Part shown: positions 1 to 11,830 of the stretch, in pieces
How positions within the stretch are numbered: the first letter of the stretch is position 1
Layout of the letters: every line of letters begins with the position of its first letter
Position numbers and translations under genes: made by a program
The notes under the pieces: generated by a model
Seen by the model: the letters and a program-made list of their open reading frames with translations, nothing else
Databases searched by the model: none
What the model was told of the DNA's origin: nothing
From: Meconema thalassinum
Taxonomy: Eukaryota > Arthropoda > Insecta > Orthoptera > Tettigoniidae
Direction of reading: 5' to 3'
Assembly: GCA_946902985.2 (NCBI GenBank)
Contig: OX336389.2
Coordinates: forward strand, 1,078,599,788-1,078,663,787
Length of the DNA stretch: 64,000 nt

Positions 1-645
1 CCATAAAGTACTTTCTTATTTCCTCTGCTGTCTTCCTCCATCATCTCTGTCCACTTTACCATCCACTTCTTCCTCTCCTCTGCGACAATCTTGTTTGCTT
101 CTTTCTTCTTTATCTTATAATCTTTCCTGGAACCACACTCTGAAAGCCTTGTTCTTCCTTCCCACAGCTTCTTTTACTCTCTCATTCCACCATGGTGTCT
201 CTTTACACCGCTTTCTGTTGCTTGTTCTTCCACATACTGCCACTGCAGCTTCCACCATTGTGTTTTTGAATTGCTTCCATTCCTCTTCCCCTGTTTTAGG
301 ATTGTCTGTTGGCATCTTTTCCCTTATTATCTTCTGGAATTCTTCCTTGACTTCATTTTCCTTGAGTTTCCATACTTTGATTCTCCTTTCCTGGTACTCT
401 GTCCTCTTGCTATCCTTAACAACTCCCAGGTTCATTACAAGTATTCTGTGGTCGCTATCTAAGGCCTCTGATGGTATTACCTTTATATCTCTGACACTTC
501 TCTTCATTTCCCAGTCGTACAGCATGTAATCTACCAAAGATTTCTTTGTTAAATCACTGCTGTACCACGTTACCTTGTGGCTTTCTTTCTTCCGGAACCA
601 GGAGTTGCCTACCACTAAACCGTTTCTCTTGCAAAAATCCAGCAA
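1..645 (-). pseudogene. LINE-A fragment: 3' part of APE endonuclease plus linker to RT (5'-truncated, runs off window)
   Basis: The minus-strand translation from about 645 downward matches the C-terminal half of the APE-type endonuclease of the LINE at 35329-45671: the RLLDFCQRNSLLVGNSWF-like start (here KLLDFCKRNGLVVGNSWF), the SALDSDHR-type catalytic SDH motif, then the GRTS..K.TPWWN linker that precedes the RT domain. The open frame continues without a break from the upstream Gypsy integrase (1887 down to 115), so a translated product would be an integrase-LINE chimera; that is an accident of insertion, not a designed fusion. The LINE is 5'-truncated at about 645, the usual result of incomplete target-primed reverse transcription. 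Its 3' end lies left of position 1. Confidence 0.85.
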
Positions 646-3600
646 CTTTCTGTAGTAAGGTTTTAAATTGGCGCTATTAAAAACAGATTTTGCACCAGTG
701 CTCACTTCCTCAAGCCTGTAGGCATTGTTACCCAGATTCTTAATTACCCGGAACGGGCCAGTAAATTTTGGACAGAATTTTGCGAAGACTTTGTTCTTAG
801 GGTCGGATATCGTTGGTCTACGAACCAGCACTAATTCTTGTTCTTGTAACTCTCGGTGAAACTTCTTTCCTCGGTACCGTCTCAGCCTTCGGTCCGCTTG
901 GTTCCTCATGTGCTCTCTCGTTCGCTGGATTCGCAAGTCATGCGCTAATAATGGATCCCTTGGGCAAGGAATGATCTTGTCCCAAGTTCTTTCTGGCAAT
1001 CTGTTGTGGTGTACAATCAGTGGGACTTGACCCGTCGACTCGTGCTTGGTGGTGTTCATGCACATCTCAATTTCCCCTACTTTGTCAACCCATTTATTGT
1101 GTTCGTTAGGAATCATTACTCTGTAGTACTTGGCAACACAGCGAATTGTTCTCTCGCTCGGATTTCCACAAGGATGACGAATGCTTGAAAATACGTGTTT
1201 TATTCCTAGGCTTGCCAAACCTTGCCTAAAAACATTGCTCGTGAAATAGGTACCGTGATCTGATAGAATGGATTCCGGCTTCCCAAGCATCGGAATAACT
1301 TTGTTCTTAATTCGACTGAGGACTTGTCTTGACGTCGTCTTCTGAATAGGACATAGCACGACCATCTTCGAAAATCCGTCGACACACACCAGAAGGTGTC
1401 GGCATCCACGCTTTCCTTTTACTAAAGGGCCAAAGCAATCGATAGCGAGCATCTCGCATGGTTTCTGAGGTAAAAGTGGTCTTGGAGGTTGTTTCAGAAT
1501 AAAGTTGTTCGGTTTCGCGCGCTGGCATGCGTCACAAGTTCTGATTACTTCAACAATGGTGAATCTCATCTTAGGCCAAGTAAAGGTCTCCCCTATCGTA
1601 GCTTCAGTCTTATCCGTGCCGATATGTGCTAGGCTCTCGTGAACATGCCAAGTTAATCCCCTCTGTAGTGATGCTGGAACTAAGATCCGCAGTTTAGTAT
1701 GATGCTCATCCACGTACTTATGTAACAAGTTATTTAAGTAGTGAAATCTCGCTTCTTTAGCACTGGCTTCTCGGTACTCAGGTGAATTTGGTTGTAATTC
1801 CTTCCTGTAGAATTTTATCATAATCATCATCCATGGGTCTGCTTCTTGCTCCTTCCGAATATCCTTCAATCTTGCCAAAAAACTCACGGGCCTTAGGTGT
1901 CAATGTAATATTGTGAACTTCCGCTGTTACTTCGTCTCCGTCCTCAGGATTTCTACTCAAGGCATCCGGTATGACGTTCATCCTTCCAGGGCAATGCTCT
2001 ATTGTGATGTCAAACTGCTGTATGTAGATGGACCAGCGCGTAACTCTCTCACTTGCCATTGTTGTCTTGAATAAAAATGTCAGTGCATGGTGGTCGGTTC
2101 TAACAATGATGGAATATCCATAGATCATCTTACGCCACTGTTGAAGAGAATGTAGAATTGCTAGTAGCTCAAGTTCCGTAACGGTGTAGTTCCTCTCATG
2201 TTTCCGTAATTTATGTCTCGTAAATGCCAAATAGGATTTCTTCTTGGGTTCTTCAGCGTCCTCTTGGTACAGCATAGCACCGATTCCAATCAATGAAGCA
2301 TCTGCTTGAATAATAAATCGCTTTTCAAAATCCGGATATCCAAGTTTCACACAGTTTTCCAATAAATCCTTCGTTGCTTTAAAAGACCTGTCGCACTCCT
2401 CGTTCCACGACCATCGATTCGCCTTCTTCAACATCTCCTGCATAGGCGCTACTGTTTCTGTGTAACCAGGGCAATTTTCTTTGAAGAAGCCTGTCACTCC
2501 CAAAAACGCTCTCACATGTTTGACTTTGGTAGGTGTGGGAAATTTCTTAATAGCATCAATTTTGGCTGGATTAGGCCGCACGCCCTCGACATCAATTATA
2601 TGCCCCAAATATAAAATCTCGCTCTGGCAAAAATGTGACTTCTTTAGGTTAATTTTGAAGTTCATGGTTCTCTAGTTGTCCAGCAGTTTATTTAAATTTA
2701 TCAGGTGTTCCTCCATTGTTTCAGAAGCAATTAATATGTCGTCAACATATCTCGTGGTGAAGTTCTTGACCTCCTCAGTCAGATTTCTATCGAGTGCTCT
2801 AATGAGTGCACAACCCGCAGTTTTCACGCCAAAGGGCATTCGACACCAGATATAACTTTGATTATCGAATAAAAATCCCGTCAACAGTTGGGATTTTTCT
2901 TCAAGTTCAAGATGGTGGAAACTATTCGTCAAATCAACACTTGAGTATATCTTCTTCCCACGGAAGCCTTTCAAAACGTCTTTGATCCTAGGTGCTTGGT
3001 CATGCTCAACTAGCAGTTTGCTGTTCAAAACTCGCGCGTCTAGGCATAGCCTAATCGATCCATTTGGCTTGGTCACAGCCAATATTGCGTTCAGGTAAGG
3101 GGTTGCCGCTTTCCTTATCATGCCAGAATCTAATAAGTTAGTAATAATGTCCTTCACCTGAGAAAAATGTTTCTCTGGGATCGGGTACAATTTGCTTTTA
3201 AATGGGGTCCAATCTGTCACTTGCATAGCATATTGAAAATTTAAAACTTTCCCAGGTATGGTGTCAAAAGCTCCTTTATGTAATCTTAAAATTTCTTCCA
3301 GTTTTCTTCTATCAGGTTCCCCTACGATGGCCTCCTTAAGTCGCTCCTGAAGTAGAATTTCAAATTTGGTTCCGCTAATTTCTTCTTCTGCCAAATGCAC
3401 CCAAAGTTCCTGCGAAATATCTCGGCTGTCAATTTCTAGCACCGCTGTCTGGCTGACTCGCTCCCCGGTCGAGTTCTTATCTCCGGCCTCATTAGTGCAT
3501 TCCTCAACAACCCAAGTATTGGCCTCTCTCTCCAACGGACTCTCTTCCATGTTTAAACCCACATGATTCAATCCCTCTACTTGTTTGAAGCTTACAGTGT

Positions 3601-4071
3601 TGTTATGCAAGTCAATTACAGCATGAAAATCGCAGATGAAGTTGGCTCCTAAAATTATGTTGTAGTTCATCTTTGGAATAACAATGAATGTTTGTGAAAA
3701 AGTATGGTTCAGTATTTCCAGATCTAGAAATGCTTGCTGTTTACAATTCATAGTTTTGTCAGGAATGACACCTCTGACTTTCATTAGCGGTACCGGCATA
3801 ATAGGAACAGTTTGTTTTCTTCCTATTTCCTTTATCAAAATTTCAGTGACCAAGCTCACCTGGCTACCTGTATCAATCAAACATCTCACCCTCATGCCTC
3901 CAATATGCGCGTAAATAATTGGTAGCTGTCTGATAACATTTTCACGGTTCTTCACCACTTCCTCCAGGCAGTCGTCCGGGAATGCTACCCACTCTTCTAT
4001 ATTGGCCACTATCATCTGTTCTTGCTCCCTGGCGACCTCCATTTTCAGACTATCATTTTTCAGTTCAATTG
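646..4071 (-). pseudogene. Pol polyprotein of Gypsy-1: protease, reverse transcriptase, RNase H, integrase (broken)
   Basis: Pol is read in the -1 frame relative to Gag. The aspartic protease motif LIDTGSQVSLV is at about 3886-3854. RT follows, with SSVDLTNSFHHLEL, RMPFGVKTAG and the YVDD catalytic box at about 2749-2738. An in-frame TAG at 2672-2674 interrupts RT just before NLKKSHF and LGHIIDVEGV. RNase H (QADASLIGIGAML, ERNYTVTELELLAIL, RTDHHALTFLF) occupies about 2320-2060. A frameshift in 1778-1887 separates it from integrase, which has a C-x2-C zinc motif (TCDACQR), the core with AIDCFGP, LSDHGTYF and NPSERTIR (D, D, E), and a C-terminal FTGPFRVIKNLGNNAYRL module. The domain order RT-RNaseH-IN places it in Ty3/Gypsy. 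Three disruptions mean no functional Pol is made from this copy. Confidence 0.88.
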
Positions 4072-6484
4072 GTTTTTTTTTAAATCCCGGGACCCATTTG
4101 TTGTGTTTCGCCGGTTGTCATTCTGTCGCTCCTGTTGTCTCAATAAACTCTCTGCCCCCTCTCCTTGATGGTTGTCTGGGCTCTGTCTGTTTGCCATGGC
4201 ACGCCCCCACTTCTCCTTCTCCGCTTCTTCGGTACTTAATTGATCCAAGTACTTTCGTGATTCAATATATCGCTCGTCCCAGTTGTTCCGATAATCTCCC
4301 CTATTTTCTTGGCGATAGTCCCTGCCGTTATTCCATCTACCATCTCCATTTCTTTGGTAAGGTCTACCTTGTCTCTGGTTTCCCCTCCAATTTGTGTACT
4401 CCCGCTGGTACGTCCACTGATTGTTTTGATTTTGGTTGTTCTGATTGTATCTCCCGCGGTTATTCTGATAATTCTGATTATTATTGTTGAACTGGTTTCG
4501 GCCGTCAAAATCTTGCCTTCTTGGTGTGAATTGTGTCCCTGTGGACTGTCTTGGTTTGGCTCCCCTGGCTGTGGTTATTTTGGAATCCCTGAACTACCTC
4601 TGCCGTGTTGACACATTCCATATTCCTTCTTCCTGTCTGTGGGCTCACCATACTCGTCTCGTCAAAGTGTCTGAGTAATTCTTCGGCTTGGACTGCGGTT
4701 TGAATGTTTCCTGCGACTAATAGTTGTTGGATGTGCATTGGGAGTTGTTTACCGATGGTTAGAACCATATTTTGCTCGCTAGGCGGGTCGTCAAAATCTC
4801 TGAATTTTACCAATTGCTGGCTGAAGAATTCTGAAAACCGGGTTGGATGCGTACTATGATACTTTCGCGTGTACAGGTCCATTCTCAACCCCTGCTGTAA
4901 CGAAGGGCTCCAAAACTTCTTCAAAAATGCCTCGCGGAATTGAGCCATGTCTGTGAACGTGTACTTAAAGCTTAAAAACCAGGTTAGGCTAGGTCCTTCT
5001 AAAAATTTCTCCACTAGTCTTAATTGTTTCTCAGGGCCGATGTGCTGGTCATTAAAGTAATCAGTTAATTGTCGTAGAAATGCTTTGGGAGTAGTTCCTG
5101 AATGTTCCTTAAATTTATCGGGCTTATAATCATTACCCCGAATGACTTGGATGACTTGGGCGGGTGCCAAGTTCGGTTGCGGTGTTGAAGTCTCTCCCCT
5201 GTATTGCTGGAATGCGGTACTCGTTAGTCTGGGACTTTGACCCCGGCTCGTATCCTCAGCCAACTTCAAGACTGCAGGGCTTCCAATACTTGTTTGCTTC
5301 TCCGGTATATTTTCAGTCGAAAATAATGTCGCATTCTCTAAAGATCTAATCTCGTTTTTGATGATTAACTCTGAGTGTTCCTGTAACTTTGATTTTATAT
5401 TTTCCTCCAATGCCTGCATTCTTGAACTGTGTTCCCCCAAGCGTTTTAAAATTGTCAAGCGGTCTTCCTTATTTGCGTGAGCCTGCTGGTCCCAATCTCG
5501 CCGGATCCTACTTTTCAAGCTATTAATTTTCTCCTCGTTCCTTTCCTGATTTTTCTCTAGCTCTTCACGTATCTGTTCTTGCGTTTTGACTAGTTGTTCC
5601 CCCACCTCTTCTCTTATAACCTCTTGTGTTTTTATTAGTTGGCCTTCCAGATTATCCCGAGTCTTGACGAGCTGCTCTCCTACTTCTTGTCTTATGATCT
5701 CTTGTGTTTTTACTAGCTGTTCTCCTACTTCTTGTATTTGCTGTTGTGTCTTGCCTAATTGCTCCTCTAAGTTCTCCCGCAAGTGTATCCGTTCGGTTTC
5801 AGCCTTAAACTCGACTTTATCAATTTCCTTTATTAATTCCAGCACGTTGCTGTCTACCGAATTAATTTGTTGCTGTAATTTCTCTTGGGTTTTCTTCATT
5901 CCCGCGGTGTTATTGACACATGCTGCCTCTATCTGCTTGAGTTTATCTGCCACCATCTCGTCAAATTGTATTAATTTGTTATCAAATTTCGCCTCCAACT
6001 TCTTAATTTCGCCTAACTGTTTGACGTTGTTCTCCGCAACCTCGCCTGCCAATTTCTCTACCTTTTTAACGCTCTGATTAATGTCATTAGTGATTTTTCC
6101 TAATTGTTCGGTTTGTGCCGTTTGTGTTACCGCCTGTTCCGACAATTTGTGATTTAGTTCATTTAATTGTTTGTCCGTGTCTAATTTCTGGACTTCTAAC
6201 TGGACCGAAATATTACCGCTCATGTCGTGTAATTGTTTTTCACTGTCTATCTTCTGCGCCTGTAACTGGACCGTAATGTCACTTAATTGTTTATCATTAT
6301 GCTCCCGTTGAGCTCCTAACTGTTCTTTTAATTGTCTTTCCGTCTTCACGGACATATGTTCTAATTGTTTATTATTGTCTTCGCTTATTTCCTCCTTCAT
6401 GTTCTTTAATTGTTCTTCCGTCTTTACGGACATTTGGATCGACATCTGTTCCAACAATCCCTTAATATCATCGACACTCGCCAT
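4060..6484 (-). pseudogene. Gag polyprotein of Gypsy-1 (coiled-coil, Q/N-rich nucleocapsid), frameshifted
   Basis: Start chosen at the ATG at 6484 (context GAAATGG) rather than the upstream in-frame ATG at 6547, because the protein proper begins MASVDDIKGLLEQM. The first ~370 residues are a long heptad-rich coiled coil with repeated blocks of the type ...EEQLKNMKEE, DKQLxxM and GEQLVKTQE. Around 5130-4650 lies a capsid-like retrotransposon gag domain (KAFLRQLTDYF, GPSLTWFLSF, FREAFLKKFW, EELLRHF). Near 4565 the frame is lost; the continuing frame encodes a basic Q/N-rich tail (for example FNNNNQNYQNNRGRYNQNN) with RG dipeptides and no CCHC knuckle. The TGA at 4060-4062 ends Gag after a run of nine A. 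Gag would form the virus-like particle and bind element RNA; this copy is broken. Confidence 0.8.
4072..4084 (-). promoter_or_regulatory. Candidate -1 ribosomal frameshift site at the Gag-Pol junction
   Basis: The minus strand reads GAT TTA AAA AAA AAC in the Gag frame, which contains both T TTA AAA and A AAA AAC slippery heptamers. Gag stops six codons later (TGA, 4060-4062). Slipping back one base opens a frame that runs without stop into the protease ORF whose first ATG is at 4042. The geometry matches programmed -1 frameshifting in LTR elements. A downstream pseudoknot was not tested. The A9 run could also have changed length by mutation. Confidence 0.6.
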
Positions 6485-6547
6485 TTCACACACACAAATA
6501 TATTCAGAGAAAACAGGGTCATGGGCCAAGGTTTCAGTCATGTACAC

Positions 6548-9194
6548 ACATACATGTCACACATTTAAATATTACTGGCTCTAATTTAATGAAAATTTCA
6601 GTAACAAAATTTACTGAATACAATGACACTTATTCCCAAACAACAAAATAACCCCTAGTGATCTGCTTTTAAATTCCTAACCAACAGAATTTACGAAACA
6701 CCAATTAACCGAAGTCAATTAAATGTCAAATATAAGGCAACATCTTCCTGCTTTGACTGAGTTCAATAATAATGCAAATTTCTAATTTTAATGTCGGGCG
6801 CCAGAACAAGTTAATAACAAATACACTATCAAATTCTAACCTTGTTCAATATCTCTAACTTTAGGAACTCAGTGATTTTACTAATGCACATGGCGGTACA
6901 ACATCTCCTCAATTTACTGAATTTACATGTCCGCTTGACCTGGCATCATTTCTCAACGAAATAAATATGAGATCAGCGAAGCAACAACAACAACAATCCC
7001 ACTTGGGCAGCCATTTTTGTTTGATGAACCCTTGCAAAGAAGCATATGAGACTCAGTTTCGGGGGGGGGGGGGGTGTAACGGTTCATATCGTAAGTTGTT
7101 GTCAAGGCGCTTCATTAACTTGCAGGGTAACATATAACAAAATAACATGCAGGAAAGAGTGAAGCCAGGGTTAAAACAAATGAATTTAATAACAAATCAC
7201 CATATTTACACACAACAATAAACAACAAAACTCCCATCTGACTCCCACTTATAAAAAAATGCCAAAAAACTAGGCGAAAATCTCTGGAGAGATTAATTAC
7301 ATGGACCAAGTGTCCCTAAGATAAAAAAAATAACAAAAGTGACCATATATGTGCGTATGCCGTTCTACATGCATCACGATGTGTACAATGAATGCGTGAT
7401 TCGTCATCATCCAGAATAATCATTCAGACAACGAATCCACATTTCTTAGAGCTAGACCGACACGGGGGAACACAACTACAATAGTTAAAATTAAAACCGA
7501 CACTTCCTAAATCTAATATAAACAAACACAAAATTTCCGTGTGAAATTGGAATCAAATTGCCGTAGCAACATTTACTGCCTAAAAACTTAGGACTTCTCA
7601 CACAAATCAACACAAGTACATTAACACGTGACCAATAAAAAATACTCAAATGACCGCTGTCAAAATTTACAAGTACTCTACCACTACACAGCACAGGTGT
7701 GACACACAAAATTTACATGAATCGAGTCATAAACAAAGCAATAGGCACACAGCCAACATTTACGTTAATAATACAATATTTTTACCCATACAACTTACAA
7801 CAAGCCGTTACACACATGGCGAACTCCCCAATTAATTATGGCTTAAAAATAACCATCACAATGAACAGGTTTGCTACATGAAAGCTTACAGGGGTCAGTC
7901 GGACAATCAGGACTGCCTATCAAAAATAAGTCACAGGCAAAACGGGCGGTTTGTGGAACTCTGCATATCTGTCAACCCACGTGTCGATAACCTCGACCTC
8001 CCAGGACATGGGGTCGAATCTCGAAGACTTGTGCCCCAAAGCACAATAATACGTGTGTGTGTGTCAGAATAATATGGACAAGAAACAGCGGTCTCCCTAG
8101 AGCACCCTGTCTTTCCATCAAAAATACAACAGCAGCAAAAATATGAGGGCGGTAGGACCTCTACCCCCTCCTCACGTAGAATCAACACACACTTGACACA
8201 GAAACACACACAAGATCACACGTATGGGTTTTGACAGACCCTGAAATAAAAAAAAGACACAAATAATTTTCCACATGCTGGCGCCACCGTTCTATGCCGT
8301 GACTAGTCTATGCCGTGACTAGTCAACCTGAAAAGGACTCAAAAAAATCTATCAAAATTAGAACGAAGGTGTTCTACAAATTACTTTTAAATTGGTGCGC
8401 TTGGCAACCCTAATATGAATAATAACCTGTTCAGCAAATATCTTACAGTAATTACCTCCCATTCCTATTTCAAATATTAACGTTAATAAAGCACCATTTA
8501 TCGAATGTAACGGGTCCCGCATTTGCAAGGATAAAAATCACGCTCGCACGCCGCGCACATTACATATGACTCAAGGGAAAACAAATATCTAACAAACACT
8601 TTGGCCACGCGCCAACGGACATTTAAAACATTTAGTGTCGGTGCACGAAAAACTCAAAACAACAAGAAAAGAAACATGACTATTTACAAAAGTTCCCCGG
8701 CCAAATCTAACTACATAATTGAAATAATCCAATTTTTGTACATCACCGATCTGCTTGTAGAACTAAGGACATCCTCCTCAGCCCATTGCCCCTATGGACA
8801 AATTAACACTCCATCGTGGTCGTCTGCGTTGAACTGTTGAAGATCATCCCAACTCCAAACCACGTGCTGATCATCTTGGTATCGACTCCTTGGCAGAAAA
8901 GTTCAATGTTAATTATTTGACCTATCTATAATCGCTTGCAGGTTACTCAATTCGCCCACAATTGTCCTAATGCGATTAATTGCGAAGACTGGCCCTAGAT
9001 ATCTCGCACACACGCACAATAAAACACATGAAAAATACACTGCAATATGTACATAAAATATACACCTCGAGACCACGTCACTGGCTCGATAACAAGTTTA
9101 AGGTCTTGGCTGCACTGGCAGTCGCTATCTTGTTCGGTATTTCCGTACTGTACTGTTGACCTTCGCTCCGGTGAGCGCTAATTAGGGTGTTACA
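6548..9194 (-). repeat. Leader and possible 5' LTR region of Gypsy-1 (boundaries uncertain)
   Basis: No coding region is supported here. From right to left (element sense) it would contain the 5' LTR and the untranslated leader before Gag. Two cues disagree. TGTAAC at 7075 and GTTACA ending at 9194 form inverted termini typical of LTRs, which would make an unusually long LTR of 2120 bp. A G14 run sits immediately left of 7075 (7061-7074). Separately, TGGCGCCCGAC on the minus strand near 6796-6806 looks like a tRNA primer-binding site, 268 bp further inside. Without the 3' LTR in the window the edge cannot be fixed. Confidence 0.35.
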
Positions 9195-10689
9195 AGACTT
9201 GCCCCTCAGAGCTGAAATGGTCGTCTTTAAGTAAATGTTACAAGTTACCACGCACTGGCGTGAAATATTTAGCTCACAAATAAAGTTGATTCCAGATAAA
9301 ATGTACTAGAGCTTTAAAAAATTCGATATTACCACAGATGTGAATTTAGCTCCTCAGAGCTCACAAATAAAATAACTTCACTAAATTCAGAGCGTAAAAA
9401 TCACGATGCAAACTGGCGTGAAGTTAGCCTCTCAAGGCTCCACAAAGAATGACTTAGAGTAGCGTCATGCCAAACTATTTATTAGAAACTGACAGGGGAC
9501 GGAGGAGTGGGGCGGAATCGGATAAAAACTTCCAGAGTTTTTGTCTCACAAATATGGGACTAGTGTCATTCTTCTTCAAATAAATCAAACGTCTCAATGC
9601 ACTCGTGCGGAGATTAATCCGTTCGGCGGTTCATTAGATAGTCAATTCCGCGGGCTTTTTACTACTGACGCTGTCCACCGCGTGGTCATGGCTTGGTCTC
9701 TTGTGATTGGCTGATTCAATCGTATGTTCGTTGCAAGCGACTCGTGATCCTTCCTTTATGCTTCCAATTTTGGTACAGTAGTTGCTCAATTTGGCCTTGA
9801 ACCCGACTAATTCTAGCCGTCCCCCAAGAATAGCTACCAGCTCTGCTCCTGTTGCAATCATTACGAAATGCTAGCCTCCCTTTATCCATGTCGACTTCCT
9901 CAAGTACTGCCTGGGCCGTAGTAATAATAATAATAAATATGAATACTTATTTATCGAAGATCAATAAGGGTTCAGTATGTTAGACCACTGCCGTTTGAAA
10001 TGTGCAAATCGCACACTTTGTAGGCAAGCTGTTTGTTATGGTCGTCTCTGATGCGAAGTTTTACTAATTACTCTTTTAGGAGACACTTGTCTTTTGAATA
10101 TTCATGAAAGGCCAACCCTCTAGTTCTTATTTCATAAGTTGAACGCTTAAAAACAAAACCACAATCCGAAATAATAAAGAAGATAATCACGAACAAACGA
10201 TTCACTGCCAATGAAAATCAAATGGAGATTCTCGGACTGGAAGTTCGCTATGCATAAGCTTCGGTGCCATTTTAACTCGTGGAAGCTCCTATACGGTTAC
10301 GCTACCATACAATTCAGTCACTTCCCGTAAACATTTATTATGTGACACTCCTATTCTCTACTCTCTCAACCCTTCTCAGTAAAACTGTAATTTATATCAG
10401 CTCTCCCCAGGTAAACGGTATTTTATTTGTGTTCGTAGCATCTCATCCCATCTGCGAGAGAGTTAACTCGCGCGCGCTTTGCTCATGCTACGGATTAGCC
10501 TAAATATCGCCGTCACCCGTGGGCTGCGGAAGTATTTCCAATATTGCAGTTACACATACGCCAGAAAATCTTGATTGTCGCTTTAAGATTCATTTTTCAG
10601 CCATTCGGTATGCGAACTCTAGTCTTAGAGAGTTCTAAAATACTGTATACGGGAATTTGGTGGATTTTTGTACGGGAAATATATGGGAA
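9195..10689. other. No gene recognised; repeat-derived or intergenic/intronic DNA
   Basis: AT-rich sequence with a short (TAA)n at about 9901-9920. Short open frames (for example 9634-9861 minus, 10279-10503 plus) show no recognisable domain. The segment GCGTGAA...TCACAAATAAA recurs loosely at 9261-9430, suggesting degraded repeat material next to the Gypsy-1 LTR region. Confidence 0.5.
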
Positions 10690-11830
10690 TTTAAAAACAG
10701 GTCATCGCTCGACCCCCTGCTGTGGAGACTACAACCACAGGCCATGATATTTTTGTTTCTGTTTCGTTTCTCAGTGACCATGATATTTCATGGAAAGACT
10801 GTTGTGGTATATGTACGGATGGTGTACCATCTATATATGGAAAATTTAAAGATTTTACTGCCAGAGCTCTCAGTGGAAATCCATCCATTATTATAAACTC
10901 GTTTTGCTCAGTAGACGCGTCAGAGGTTGTTATGAAGATTTTGCGGCAGTGTTTAACCAAGTTGTGAAAATGGTGAACTACATCAAGTCTCGACTTTAAA
11001 CTGCAGGATTTTTGAACAGTTATGTCTTGCAACGGATGCAGCTCATACCTCTTTGTTACTTCTCTCAGAAGTAAGTTGGTTATTGTGAGGTCGTGTATTG
11101 AACCGGTTTCTCAAACTCAAGAACAGGTGAAAACTTATTTAATGATGAAAATGGAGACACATTTCATGAGCTGTTATTAAGTGATTCTTGGTGTTTGGAA
11201 CTGTTGTATCTGGCAGATATTTTTCATAAGCTGAATGGACATAATGTTTCAATGCAGGGTCGACAGGAAACATTAATTTCCTCAACTAATAAAATGAAAG
11301 GTTTTAAAAGAAATCTTACTTCTTGGAGGTCTGCAGTTCAGAAAGGAGATATCGTGTCAAACTTTCCATCTTTTCTTAATCTGGCAGGAGATATAGATTT
11401 GGGTAAACTGAAAGACAACATTTTTGTTAACTTATCAAGATTGCAAGATGCAATAGATACATATTTTCCATCTATTTCCGCTGAATCTCAACTTAGTTGT
11501 CTCACCATTTGATTTCGAAGTCAGTTCGAAGGAAGTAGATTTCTCTGCTTGCAAACTAAATGAATTTCTTGATCTTTGCAGTGATTCCACACTTGAAGGC
11601 AAGTTCACCAAGAGTAATGCGTCAGTAGCTGCTTTTTGACTTCAACTAAGAGAGGAGTATCCTAACCTAACGATGAAAGAAATGAACTTACTTTTGCCAT
11701 TTTCAACATAATATCTATGCGAGCAAGTTTCCTCTGTTATGGTGACAATGAAATCCAAAGCCTGAATTACACTGCAAAACCTTGAGGATGATTTGCATGT
11801 TTCACTGTCGACTCGAAGACCGGTATCACC
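10690..11830 (+). pseudogene. hAT-superfamily transposase relic (ZBED5/GTF2IRD2-like)
   Basis: Pieces of one protein appear in order across shifting frames. About 10715-10870: TTTGHDIF and DISWKDCCGICTDGVPS, the segment around the second catalytic Asp region of hAT transposases. About 10965-11060: VNYIKSR and FLNSYVLQRMQ. 11195-11512: LLYLADIFHKLNGHNVSMQG, GFKRNLTSW, NFPSFLNL. 11540-11800: FTKSNASVAAF, LREEYPNLTMKEMNLLLPF, and the C-terminal dimerisation region ending near LEDDLHVSLS. Several frameshifts and stops disrupt it. Domesticated vertebrate relatives of this transposase (ZBED5, GTF2IRD2, SCAND3) share these motifs. It lies upstream of a UPF2 exon, probably in an intron. No TIRs were identified. 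Confidence 0.75.

Larger units (their letters stand above)
646..9194 (-). mobile_element. Degenerate Ty3/Gypsy LTR retrotransposon (Gypsy-1), minus strand
   Basis: Gag, protease, RT, RNase H and integrase follow one another in Gypsy order on the minus strand. The copy is dead: there is a frameshift in Gag near 4565, an in-frame TAG in RT at 2672-2674 and a frameshift between RNase H and integrase in 1778-1887. The 3' end, including the 3' LTR and polypurine tract, is not visible because a LINE begins at about 645. The right boundary is uncertain. TGTAAC at 7075-7080 and GTTACA ending at 9194 could be LTR termini, but a primer-binding-like TGGCGCCCGAC on the minus strand at about 6796-6806 would put the LTR edge elsewhere. 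Confidence 0.8.

Noticed and set aside
10279..10503. Short plus-strand ORF as a host gene
   Set aside because: No domain, no splice context, and it lies among repeat debris upstream of the hAT relic.
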